Origin: an uncultured Saprospiraceae bacterium
Lineage (GTDB): Bacteria > Bacteroidota > Bacteroidia > Chitinophagales > Saprospiraceae
NCBI GenBank assembly: GCA_937974625.1
Contig: CALJVJ010000169.1
Span: 1 to 38,508, forward strand
Direction of reading: 5' to 3'
Length of the DNA stretch: 38,508 nt
A program made the position numbers and the translations under genes. Shown here in pieces: positions 8,187 through 16,903 of this stretch (position 1 is the first letter of the stretch; each line of letters starts with the position of its first letter). The notes under the pieces were generated by a model that had not been told where the DNA came from, made no database searches, and was given only the letters and a program-made list of their open reading frames with translations.

Positions 8187-10421
8187 ATGAGGAAAATTAG
8201 AGTTATTACCATCAGCATTTTTGCTTTATTAACGGTTGCCAGCATTTTTTTTGCTTTCCAATTAAAATTTACTTTTGATTTTGACCAATTTTTTCCAGAA
8301 GGGGATGAGGATTTAGTTTTTTTCAAAGAATTTACGAATGACTTTGAGAATGATGCTAATTTTATGTTGATTGCCATTCCTAGAAAAGAAGGCGTATTTA
8401 ACCAGCAATTTTTAGAGGATTTTCACGATTTTACCCTAAAAACTAGAGACATAGATAATATTAAAGAAAGTCAGTCTTTAACAAAATTTTCCTATCCGTT
8501 AAAAACGCCTTTTGGGATGACAACCGTCCCCGCCATCCACATCAACCAACCTGAAAAGTATGCTAAAGACCGAGAAAGATTACTCAATGATGAACGTTTT
8601 GTTTATAACCTGATAGATTCTACTGCGACTACTTTGGTGGTAGCTTTAAAGACAGCGGAAAAGATAGACTTACCAGCAGCAGATAAATTAGTGGTTGATT
8701 TAGACTCGTTAGTCTCCCTATACAATTTTGAAGACCATCACTATATCGGACAAGCTTATTTTCAATCGGAATTGGTCAAAATGCAGCAAGAGGAAGTGCT
8801 AATGTCTGCTTTAGTTTCAGGCTTTTTGGTTTCCTTCGTGATTTTTATGCTGTATCGGCGACCTTATGGGATTGCGATTGCATTAGTATCCATTGCGTTG
8901 GGAATGATACTCTTTTTTGGCTTTTTGGGGGCTACAGGTCGAGAGTTGAGCGTCATGTCTGCCCTCTATCCTGTGTTGATGATAATCGTAGGGACTTCGG
9001 ATGTGATTCACATTATGTCCAAATATATTGATGAATTGCGGAAAGGATTAACTCGGAGGGAAGCGATTACAATTACGATTAAAGAAATTGGACTAGCCAC
9101 TTTATTGACCTCCATAACAACAGCTGTTGGTTTTGCTTCTTTAATGACAAGTCGAATTGGTCCGATTAAAGATTTTGGCATCAATGCAGCTTTCGGAGTG
9201 GCGATTGCTTATTTGACCGTCATCTTTTTTACAACGGCTTTACTATCCATGTTTAAAACAGATGATTTAATTAAGCTAGGTAAGAATAATCAGTTTTGGG
9301 AAAATTTGATGGAAAAGACCTATCAATTTACAATAAACCACCCGATTAGAATTGTTATTGGAAGTGTGTTGATAGCATTAATTAGTTTTTACGGAATATC
9401 CATTATTACTACAAATTATCAACTAGAAAATAATTTACCAATTGGAAAAAAGATAACGAAGGATTTCCAATTTTTTGAAAGACAATTTGCGGGTTATCGC
9501 CCCGTAGAATTCGGAGTGTTTGCTCAAGGAGATTATCAAGCTACTGACTTTGAGGTGCTGCAACAAATTGATAAAGTGGAACAATATTTAAAAGCAGTTC
9601 CTTCGATTAAATCTACTAATTCCATAACAACCGTTTACAAAAGTATCAATCAGGCATTTAATCAGAATAAGCAGTCAGCATATAAAATGCCTGAAACGGT
9701 AAAGGATTTTAAAAAATACCAACGCTATGCGGATAGGGTATCAAATAGTTCTGCCGATGTATTGGTTAGTAAGGATGGTAAGAAAGCCAGAATTACGACT
9801 AAAATTTTAGATATAGGTGCAGATTCTATCCAATCGGTTGGTAAGCGAATTGATACGTGGATTGCTGAAAATACAGACCCAACGATTGCTATTTTCAAGA
9901 AAACAGGGTCAGGCATTATTTTGGATAAAAATGCACTTTATGCACGAGAAAGTTTATTAGAAGGACTAGGTATTGCAGTCATTATCATCAGCGTTTTAAT
10001 GGCCTTATTGTTTAAAAATTGGCGAATGGTTTTGATTTCTTTAATACCAAATGTTTTTCCACTTGTTTTTGCAGGCGGACTGCTAGGTTTTTTAGGTATA
10101 GAGTTAGAGGCGGGAGTAGCGATATTATTTGCGATTGTTTTTGGAATTGCGGTCGATGATACCATTCACTTTTTAAGTAAATTTAAATTGACTAGAGATA
10201 AAGGGCTGTCCATCGAAGCATCTCTTCATATTACTTTTTTGGAAACAGGTAAAGCTATTTGCCTAACTTCCATTATTTTATTTTTTGGTTTTTTAATTAT
10301 GCTTTTCTCCGTTAACCCGCCAAGTGTGACCGTTGGCTTGATGATAAGTATCACCCTTTTTACCGCTTTGTTTAGTGATTTATTGATTATTCCAGTGATG
10401 ATTCGCTGGTTGATGAAGTAA
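8187..10421 (+). CDS. MMPL/RND-family exporter (HAE3-like)
   Basis: This 744-residue membrane protein has a single N-terminal membrane segment (about 5-26), a large extracytoplasmic domain (27-200), five to six membrane segments (about 205-350), a second soluble domain, and a matching second bundle (about 590-744). The conserved acidic residues of the proton path are in the helix with GTSDVIHIMSKY (Asp272) and the second-half GIAVDDTIHFLSKF. This duplicated layout is that of the MMPL/HAE3 branch (hopanoid and lipid transporters such as HpnN, and SSD-containing exporters), so the cargo is probably a lipid or hydrophobic compound. No periplasmic adaptor or TolC-like gene is adjacent. Confidence 0.85.
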   Translation: MRKIRVITISIFALLTVASIFFAFQLKFTFDFDQFFPEGDEDLVFFKEFTNDFENDANFMLIAIPRKEGVFNQQFLEDFHDFTLKTRDIDNIKESQSLTKFSYPLKTPFGMTTVPAIHINQPEKYAKDRERLLNDERFVYNLIDSTATTLVVALKTAEKIDLPAADKLVVDLDSLVSLYNFEDHHYIGQAYFQSELVKMQQEEVLMSALVSGFLVSFVIFMLYRRPYGIAIALVSIALGMILFFGFLGATGRELSVMSALYPVLMIIVGTSDVIHIMSKYIDELRKGLTRREAITITIKEIGLATLLTSITTAVGFASLMTSRIGPIKDFGINAAFGVAIAYLTVIFFTTALLSMFKTDDLIKLGKNNQFWENLMEKTYQFTINHPIRIVIGSVLIALISFYGISIITTNYQLENNLPIGKKITKDFQFFERQFAGYRPVEFGVFAQGDYQATDFEVLQQIDKVEQYLKAVPSIKSTNSITTVYKSINQAFNQNKQSAYKMPETVKDFKKYQRYADRVSNSSADVLVSKDGKKARITTKILDIGADSIQSVGKRIDTWIAENTDPTIAIFKKTGSGIILDKNALYARESLLEGLGIAVIIISVLMALLFKNWRMVLISLIPNVFPLVFAGGLLGFLGIELEAGVAILFAIVFGIAVDDTIHFLSKFKLTRDKGLSIEASLHITFLETGKAICLTSIILFFGFLIMLFSVNPPSVTVGLMISITLFTALFSDLLIIPVMIRWLMK

Positions 10422-10478
10422 CTGCCGATGAAAAAAGGGTAGATTCATTTTTTCATTATCACTAATGGCAATTTCTCG

Positions 10479-10486
10479 TATCTTTG
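10479..10486 (+). promoter_or_regulatory. Bacteroidota -7 element (TATCTTTG) for rlmN
   Basis: TATCTTTGC matches TAnnTTTG and ends only four bases before the rlmN ATG at 10491. With the usual start 5-8 nt downstream of the box, the mRNA would begin at or next to the start codon, giving a leaderless transcript. No convincing TTG was seen near -33. Confidence 0.5.
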
Positions 10487-10490
10487 CAGT

Positions 10491-11543
10491 ATGACTTCGA
10501 CAGCGGTAAAATTAGATATTAGACTACTTTCAAAAGCAGAGATTACAGAGTGGTTTTTGGAGATGGGCGAAAAGAAATTTCGTGCCAAGCAGGTCTACGA
10601 ATGGCTTTGGGAAAAAAGTGTCACTTCTTTCCAAGAGATGACCAATTTATCCAAAGCGTTACGGGAAAAACTAGAAGCTCATTTTGTAATTAATGTCATC
10701 ACCGAGAATAAAGTCCAAAGAAGTAATGACGGGACTATAAAATCTCGGTTTCAATTACATGATGGTCATTTTATTGAGTCTGTTTTAATTCCTGTTCCTT
10801 CCGATAAACGATTTACGGTTTGTGTTTCCTCTCAAGTTGGTTGTAGTTTAAGTTGTAAATTTTGTGCCACTGGCAAAATGAAGCGTGTTCGTAATTTAGA
10901 CGCAGGAGAGATTTATGACCAAGTCGTCAAAGTAAATCAACAAGCATTAGATACTTTTGGTCACCCGCTGACCAATATCGTTTATATGGGTATGGGCGAA
11001 CCTCTATTGGCTTATAAAAACGTCCTCAAGAGTATTGATCATATTACTTCTACTGAAGGACTCAATATGTCACCGAAGCGAATAACGGTGAGTACGGCTG
11101 GTATTGCTAAGATGATAAAAAAATTGGCGGATGATGAAGTCCGATTTAATTTGGCGCTGTCTTTACACGCTGCGGATGATTTAAAGCGGAATGAAATCAT
11201 GCCAATCAATGAGCAGAACAACCTAGGGATTTTGATGGATGCGCTTAAATATTTTCATCAAAACACAAAAAATAGGATAAGTTTTGAATATATTGCCTTC
11301 CAAAATTTTAACGATAGTTTAGAAGATGCTGCTAACTTAGCAGACCTTTGTCGCGATTTTCCCGTAAGAATTAATATCATCGAATATAACCCTATCGATG
11401 GTGCTATCTTTCAAAAAGCAGCTGCGCATCGAATTGATGAATTTGCTAAATATTTGATTGATAGAGATATTATGGTAACCGTCCGAAGAAGTCGAGGAAA
11501 AGATATTGACGCAGCTTGCGGGCAGTTAGCAAATAAAGACTAA
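10491..11543 (+). CDS. rlmN: Dual-specificity 23S rRNA A2503/tRNA A37 C2-methyltransferase
   Basis: A radical-SAM enzyme of 350 residues with the cluster motif CxxxCxxC at Cys118, Cys122 and Cys125, preceded by the conserved QVGCS context, the GMGEPL motif, the SLHA segment, and Cys343 in the C-terminal AACGQL, which is the methyl-carrying Cys of the family. It methylates C2 of A2503 in 23S rRNA and, in well-studied members, A37 of some tRNAs, supporting translation accuracy. Catalytic residues are intact and length is normal. An apparent -7 promoter element touches the start codon, suggesting a leaderless message of its own. Confidence 0.95.
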   Translation: MTSTAVKLDIRLLSKAEITEWFLEMGEKKFRAKQVYEWLWEKSVTSFQEMTNLSKALREKLEAHFVINVITENKVQRSNDGTIKSRFQLHDGHFIESVLIPVPSDKRFTVCVSSQVGCSLSCKFCATGKMKRVRNLDAGEIYDQVVKVNQQALDTFGHPLTNIVYMGMGEPLLAYKNVLKSIDHITSTEGLNMSPKRITVSTAGIAKMIKKLADDEVRFNLALSLHAADDLKRNEIMPINEQNNLGILMDALKYFHQNTKNRISFEYIAFQNFNDSLEDAANLADLCRDFPVRINIIEYNPIDGAIFQKAAAHRIDEFAKYLIDRDIMVTVRRSRGKDIDAACGQLANKD

Positions 11544-11699
11544 ATACAAGCAAAACCCTTCTTTCCATAATGGATTGATTGTTGATTGCTCTATAGAGAA
11601 TACACCTACCGAAAGTTAATTAGATGAAATAATCTTTAACCGATTAGGAGCGGATTTTAGAAAATCTAAGGCGTTCCCAATGAGACAAACCTACATCCT

Positions 11700-14696
11700 A
11701 TGAAGTCGAGACTTTTATTACTACTCCTATCATTTGCCTGTTTTTTCAGTGGAACTATAGCACCACCCTCCCTTCCCGTCCGCTTTGCGGTTCACTCGCT
11801 TAAATGTCCAATGGACATTTACCCTTCTGACTCCCTCGTTCCTATTAAAAATGAAGATGATGTATTGGCTAAGATTTGGGCCGACTCTGTTTTTAATTCT
11901 TTGACTCAAGAAGAAAGATTGGGACAATTATTCATGATTCGCGCGCATTCTGACCTCGGTGCGGACCATATTGCTAGTGTAAAATCCCAAATCAAAAAAT
12001 ATAAAGTTGGTGGCTTATGCTTTTTTCAAGGCACGCCTGAAAAACATACTCAACTAATTAATGAATATCAAAATTTATCTAAAGTGCCTTTGATGGTTAG
12101 TATTGACGGGGAATGGGGATTGGGTATGCGTATGAAAAGTAGCACTATGAGTTTTCCTCGGCAGCTGATGCTAGGTGCGATTCAAGATAATCGGTTGATT
12201 TATGAAATGGGAAAACAAATAGCTAGTGATTGTAGAAGAATCGGAATTCATGTCAATTTTGCTCCAGTTGCTGATATTAATAATAATGCAGCTAATCCAG
12301 TTATCAACACCCGTTCTTTTGGGGAAGACCGATATAATGTAGCGACTAAAAGTTATATGTATATGAAGGGCTTGCAAGATGGAAAAGTGATGGCTTGCGC
12401 CAAGCATTTCCCTGGACATGGAGACACAGACGTTGATTCGCACCACGATTTACCCTTAATTCCTCACAATTTTGACAGACTAGATAGTATTGAATTATAC
12501 CCTTTTAAAGTGTTGATTGACCAAGGCATCCAAAGTTTTATGGTCGCTCATTTAAATGTACCTGCTTTGGACGATGCTAAAAATCGCCCAACATCTCTTT
12601 CTCAAAAAGTGGTGACGGATTTGTTAAAAGACAAATTGGGGTTTGAAGGATTGATTTATACAGATGGAATGGAAATGAAAGGAGTGACTAAGCATTTTAA
12701 ACCAGGTGTACCAGAAGCAGAGGCATTGATTGCAGGTGCTGATATTCTTTTAGTTCCTGATAATATTTCCGCTTCAGTTAAAGAAATTAACCGATACATT
12801 GAAGAGGGAAAAATCAATCAAGCTGATTTAGACCAACGTATCAAAAAAATATTATTAGCTAAGTATAAGTACGACTTGAATCGCTACCAACCTGCAGATG
12901 TAACAAATATTAGAGTAGATTTAAATTCAAACAAAGCTAAAGTTTTAAAAAGGAAGTTGATTGAAAATGCACTTACCTTAGTGCGTAATGAAGATAATGT
13001 AATTCCATTACGGACTTTAGAAAATACCAAAATGGCTTCTCTAAGTATTGGTGCTTCAAGGGAAACAGCTTTTCAGAAGAGTCTCGCTCGGTATGCTAAA
13101 ATGAATCATTATCAAACGGGCAAAGATATTGATCCTAACCGATTTTTATCCTTGATTAATCGCCTTGGAAAGCAAGATGTTGTTATTGTAGGAATTCACA
13201 ATATGAATAGCAGTGCTAGTAAAAATTATGGTATTTCTAAAAAAACTCGAACCTTTTTAAAATCATTAAGTGAACAAACAAAAGTTATCGTCACTGTTTT
13301 TGGCAACCCTTATTCTTTAAAATACTTTGATGATATTGATTATGTTTTAGCAGCCTATGAAGAAGATGAAATGACGCAAGATTTAGCTGCACAAGCTTTA
13401 TTTGGGGTTAATGCTATCAAAGGTAGATTGCCTATTACTGCTTCTGCCAGAAGTAAATTTAATCAAGGAATTATTACAGCGCCAATTGTTCGGTTGGGGT
13501 ATGATTATCCAGAAAGTGTCGGGATAGATGCTGAGAAATTAGCTAAGATTGATGATTTGATGCAGCATACAATTGACACTGCAGCAACCCCAGGAGGAGT
13601 GATTTTAATAGTAAAGGATGGAAAGGTCATTCATCAAAAAGCGTATGGGCATCATACTTATCAAAAACGTAGAAAGGTAAAAGAAACGGATATTTTTGAC
13701 TTGGCCTCTGTTACAAAGATTTGTGCGGCTACTATTTCTATTATGAAATTAGTGGATGAAGGAAAATTGGATATTGAAAAACCTATTAGTGACTATTTAC
13801 CAGAATTGAAAAATACGAATAAAGCGAATATTATCGTCAAAGATATGATGTCGCATATTTCAGGCTTGAAATCGTGGATTCCCTTCTATCGTGCTACGGT
13901 GACAAAGCGGAAAAAGCCAATGCCTGAGTTTTATCAATTTGGACCAAATAATGGTTTTTATACACCTGTAGCGTCGAATCTTTATATGAAAACGGAATAT
14001 GAGGCGGAGATTTGGAAGCAAATTTATGATTCAGAAGTTCGACCGAAAGGAAAATACGTGTATAGTGATTTGGCATTTTACTTTATGGCACAGGTTGTTA
14101 AACAATTATCTGGAAAGCCAATAGATAAATATGTACAAGAAACTTTTTATGAACCTTTAGGGTTATCTACAGCGACCTATAATCCTTTAAATAAATTTTC
14201 TAAAGATAGAATTGTCCCATCGGAAGAAGATAAATATTGGCGACAGCAAAAAGTACATGGATATGTACATGATATGGGAGCAGCAATGCTAGGAGGTGTT
14301 AGTGGACATGCTGGTTTATTCGCGAATGCAAATGATATTGCGATTATTATGCAAATGTTGTTGAATGAGGGTTATTATGGTGGGAAACAATATTTTTCCC
14401 CAGAAACGGTTAAATTATTTACACAGCGTCATCCTTATTCTACCCGTCGAGGCATTGGTTTTGATATGCTCGAACTAAATCCTGATAAAAACCCCAATCT
14501 TTCTAAAAAAGCGTCTCGAAATACTTTCGGTCATCTTGGATTTACAGGTACGGCTACTTGGGCGGACCCCGATGCAAATTTGATTTATGTATTTTTGTCC
14601 AATCGAACGTATCCAACGATGAACAATCGAAAAATGTATGAGGGGGATTTTAGACCTCGAATTCAGGATTTGATTTATGAGGCTTTGGTGGAGTAG
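11700..14696 (+). CDS. GH3 (NagZ-like) beta-N-acetylhexosaminidase fused to a beta-lactamase-fold serine hydrolase
   Basis: The 998-residue protein starts with a signal peptide (about 1-21). Residues about 55-390 are a GH3 domain with the NagZ motif KHFPGHGD (235-242), the acid/base loop TDVDSHHDLP with Asp246-His248, and the nucleophile Asp322 in YTDGMEMKG. Residues about 405-600 resemble the GH3 second alpha/beta domain. Residues about 605-998 are a class C beta-lactamase-type hydrolase with SxxK at 670-673 (SVTK), the second motif Tyr788 in YSD, and a late HLGFTGT that may serve as the KTG-like box. It likely cuts GlcNAc-containing muropeptides in the periplasm and then acts on a peptide or ester. 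A palindromic repeat is embedded in the linker after the signal peptide. Confidence 0.88.
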   Translation: MKSRLLLLLLSFACFFSGTIAPPSLPVRFAVHSLKCPMDIYPSDSLVPIKNEDDVLAKIWADSVFNSLTQEERLGQLFMIRAHSDLGADHIASVKSQIKKYKVGGLCFFQGTPEKHTQLINEYQNLSKVPLMVSIDGEWGLGMRMKSSTMSFPRQLMLGAIQDNRLIYEMGKQIASDCRRIGIHVNFAPVADINNNAANPVINTRSFGEDRYNVATKSYMYMKGLQDGKVMACAKHFPGHGDTDVDSHHDLPLIPHNFDRLDSIELYPFKVLIDQGIQSFMVAHLNVPALDDAKNRPTSLSQKVVTDLLKDKLGFEGLIYTDGMEMKGVTKHFKPGVPEAEALIAGADILLVPDNISASVKEINRYIEEGKINQADLDQRIKKILLAKYKYDLNRYQPADVTNIRVDLNSNKAKVLKRKLIENALTLVRNEDNVIPLRTLENTKMASLSIGASRETAFQKSLARYAKMNHYQTGKDIDPNRFLSLINRLGKQDVVIVGIHNMNSSASKNYGISKKTRTFLKSLSEQTKVIVTVFGNPYSLKYFDDIDYVLAAYEEDEMTQDLAAQALFGVNAIKGRLPITASARSKFNQGIITAPIVRLGYDYPESVGIDAEKLAKIDDLMQHTIDTAATPGGVILIVKDGKVIHQKAYGHHTYQKRRKVKETDIFDLASVTKICAATISIMKLVDEGKLDIEKPISDYLPELKNTNKANIIVKDMMSHISGLKSWIPFYRATVTKRKKPMPEFYQFGPNNGFYTPVASNLYMKTEYEAEIWKQIYDSEVRPKGKYVYSDLAFYFMAQVVKQLSGKPIDKYVQETFYEPLGLSTATYNPLNKFSKDRIVPSEEDKYWRQQKVHGYVHDMGAAMLGGVSGHAGLFANANDIAIIMQMLLNEGYYGGKQYFSPETVKLFTQRHPYSTRRGIGFDMLELNPDKNPNLSKKASRNTFGHLGFTGTATWADPDANLIYVFLSNRTYPTMNNRKMYEGDFRPRIQDLIYEALVE
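11801..11821. repeat. Palindromic repeat embedded in a coding region
   Basis: TAAATGTCC and GGACATTTA form a perfect 9-bp stem around AAT. It encodes residues 34-41 of the GH3 fusion, in the low-complexity stretch between the signal peptide and the GH3 fold, which is the least constrained part of the protein. It looks like a small dispersed palindrome inserted in frame. Confidence 0.6.
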
Positions 14697-14732
14697 GTAT
14701 TAAAATTTAGGAATAAGGCTAATAAAATAATT

Positions 14733-15203
14733 ATGGCAGAAAAAAATAAAGGTTTAAGAGAAGTAGTTAATAGAAAAGCTGCTTATGAATTTACGTTTAT
14801 CTCTAACTACGAAGCGGGAATAATGTTAATGGGAACAGAGATAAAATCTATCCGAACAGGTGGAAGTGTAAACCTAAATGATGCATATTGTAGATTTAAA
14901 GGGAATGAGTTATACATCATGAGTATGTTTATTTCGACTTATAAACATGGTACGCATTATAATCATGAAGAACGTCGGGAGCGAAAATTATTATTGAAAA
15001 AGCAAGAATTAAAAAAATTACAAAAGAGAGTTAAAGAAAAAGGGTCTACTATTATTCCTTACAGAATGTACTTTGGAGAAAGAGGATTGGTAAAATTAGA
15101 AATTGCCTTAGGTCAAGGTAAAAAGACCCATGACAAACGACAATCTATTAAAGAAAAAGACAATAAACGAGCAATGGCACGTTTAAATAAAATCCGATTA
15201 TAG
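14733..15203 (+). CDS. smpB: SsrA-binding protein (trans-translation)
   Basis: This 156-residue protein has the SmpB signatures: NRKAAYEF near the N terminus, the beta-barrel segment AGIMLMGTEIKSIRTGG, LNDAYCRF, and the basic C-terminal tail with GKKTHDKRQSIKEKD, which in the ribosome adopts a helix in the mRNA channel. It delivers tmRNA to stalled ribosomes. It starts 36 nt after the GH3 fusion and is followed at 26 nt by the sigma factor gene. The tmRNA gene itself was not seen. Confidence 0.95.
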   Translation: MAEKNKGLREVVNRKAAYEFTFISNYEAGIMLMGTEIKSIRTGGSVNLNDAYCRFKGNELYIMSMFISTYKHGTHYNHEERRERKLLLKKQELKKLQKRVKEKGSTIIPYRMYFGERGLVKLEIALGQGKKTHDKRQSIKEKDNKRAMARLNKIRL

Positions 15204-15229
15204 ATTCGTCATTCAACCACTATCACCAT

Positions 15230-15823
15230 TTGCAAAAAAAAGTCGAATATACCGATGAAGAATTAATTGCTCTACTGGCATCAGAAGAGGAGTCAACTAT
15301 TGATTTAATTTTTCGGAAGCATTATACTTTTTTATGCAGAAGTGTTTATCGAATTATTTCAGATACTCAAATAACAGAAGATTTAGTCCAAGACGTTTTT
15401 TATGAGTTGTGGAAAAAAAGAGCACAAATAAAAATTACGACCTCCCTTAGAGCTTACCTTAAAAGAGCCGCCTTAAACAAAGCCTTAAATTATATTCGAG
15501 ACCAAAAAATTGATTTTAGAAATGCGCCTGAAAAGGAAGGATTGATGAGTAAAGAAGCAAGTGTAGTACAAGAATTAGCTGCAGCTAATTTACAGCAGCA
15601 GATTGACCAAGCGATTGATAGTTTACCCGAAAGATGTCGTTTGGTATTTGTATTAAGTCGCTTTGAAGAAATGTCTTACCAACAGATTGCCGACCACCTA
15701 AATATTTCTATTAAAACAGTGGAGAATCAAATTTCGAAGGCTTTAAAATCTTTAAGAGTTGCCTTAGCAGAGCATTTGCCTGTAGGCTTGTTATTGATGA
15801 TTATGACTTTTTTTCAAATCTAA
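15230..15823 (+). CDS. ECF RNA polymerase sigma factor
   Basis: The 197-residue product has sigma-70 region 2 at about 18-85 (LIFRKHYTFLCRSVYR, then TEDLVQDVFYELWKK) and region 4 at about 125-182 (LPERCRLVFVLSRFEEMSYQQIADHL followed by SIKTVENQISKALKSLR), with a short hydrophobic C-terminal tail as in Bacteroides-type ECF factors. No ATG fits: the first in-frame Met is after region 2, so a TTG at 15230 is taken as the start, though the frame is open further upstream. No FecR-like anti-sigma gene or TonB receptor adjoins; the next gene is convergent. It probably shares a transcript with smpB. Regulated genes are unknown. Confidence 0.85.
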   Translation: MQKKVEYTDEELIALLASEEESTIDLIFRKHYTFLCRSVYRIISDTQITEDLVQDVFYELWKKRAQIKITTSLRAYLKRAALNKALNYIRDQKIDFRNAPEKEGLMSKEASVVQELAAANLQQQIDQAIDSLPERCRLVFVLSRFEEMSYQQIADHLNISIKTVENQISKALKSLRVALAEHLPVGLLLMIMTFFQI

Positions 15824-15846
15824 TTCACTATTGCCCTAAAATAAAG

Positions 15847-15887
15847 AATCCCTATAAACACCTGCGAAGTGTGTGTTTATAGGGATT
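15847..15887. terminator. 15-bp bidirectional hairpin between convergent genes
   Basis: AATCCCTATAAACAC (15847-15861) and GTGTTTATAGGGATT (15873-15887) pair perfectly around an 11-nt loop, between the stops of the sigma factor gene (15823) and the glucosaminidase gene (15938). On the minus strand a T-rich stretch follows, so it can stop that transcript and possibly both. Confidence 0.65.
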
Positions 15888-15937
15888 ACGAAATATACAA
15901 TCTCAAATCGGGCTAGAGCATCGCATATTTTATCTCT

Positions 15938-16747
15938 CTACAAGTTATCGTACTCGTCTAGGTGTAAAGTTTCAATTAGGCGAATTAGCTTATTATGATA
16001 ATTTTTATCGGTCGCATAACCAGCCTTTTTTAAACCAATTGCCCACCCCTTATAATCACTCGTTGGTAGCTTAGCTAAATGCTTATATCTTTTGTAAGTT
16101 AATAGTTTGCTATGTGCGCGGAAACTTTCCCAGGATGAAGCATATTTTCTGAAAAAGTCTTTATGGCTGTCATCAGAAAAGTTCGCACAGTGACCTTTTT
16201 TACAGGATTTGGAGAAGCATTTGATTCCAAAATGATTATTATTTTTTGTTGCTAGTGGACTTTGACCAGCATTGGTTTCAATTAAACCCTGTGCTAAAGT
16301 GATACTAGCAGGGATGTTAAATTTTCGCATTTCTTCTTGTGCAACACTGGCGAAGCGCTGAACATATGCCAATTGTTTTTTTGTCTTTGGCGTCATTTTA
16401 ATTGGCGCTCTTTTTGGCTTTGCTGGTTCGGCAGGTGCGGTAAATGTAGTTCTTGAAGTGGTACTACCTAAAAAATTATCAGACACACTTAAAGAGGTAG
16501 TCTTAGCCATTGGACGAGATGGAACAGATGCCGCTGCAATTGGCTGATTGCCCGACCCCAGATTGATGTTTAGGCTTAAATCCTTTTTTAAAGCAAAAAA
16601 AGTACAGACACCTAAGAAAGCTAATTTAAACCAGTTTTGATTTAACCAGTTTTTGATGTCTTGTTTTAATTGACGTAAAGGTTTGTAGATTTTTTCTTCA
16701 AAGAGTTGATTTAAATCCAACTCGTCGGGAAGTTGCTTGTAATCCAT
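15938..16747 (-). CDS. Membrane-anchored GH73 glucosaminidase
   Basis: The 269-residue protein has a cytoplasmic start (1-38), one membrane segment (about 39-54), a Pro/Thr/Ser-rich linker (about 65-120) and a C-terminal glucosaminidase domain (about 128-265) of the FlgJ/LYZ2 family. The catalytic Glu is Glu157 in LAQGLIETNAGQSPLA, followed by NNHFGIKCF and the KAGYATDKNYHNKLI block typical of GH73. It probably cuts the GlcNAc-MurNAc bond in peptidoglycan, from a periplasm-facing anchored position. Two Cys-containing stretches (CFSKSCKKGHC) could form a disulfide. It is monocistronic, convergent with the sigma factor gene. Confidence 0.88.
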   Translation of the reverse strand: MDYKQLPDELDLNQLFEEKIYKPLRQLKQDIKNWLNQNWFKLAFLGVCTFFALKKDLSLNINLGSGNQPIAAASVPSRPMAKTTSLSVSDNFLGSTTSRTTFTAPAEPAKPKRAPIKMTPKTKKQLAYVQRFASVAQEEMRKFNIPASITLAQGLIETNAGQSPLATKNNNHFGIKCFSKSCKKGHCANFSDDSHKDFFRKYASSWESFRAHSKLLTYKRYKHLAKLPTSDYKGWAIGLKKAGYATDKNYHNKLIRLIETLHLDEYDNL

Positions 16748-16903
16748 TGTTTTTAAATTTGAGATTGTGATAAAAAAGTCATGTAATATCTTAATTACAA
16801 CCCAAATTTAAAACAAAAAGTTTTATAAATCAAAACAATTTAAAACATTTTTGTTTTACATATAGAATGATGCACTTTAACTGCTTGATAATGAGTAAAT
16901 TAT

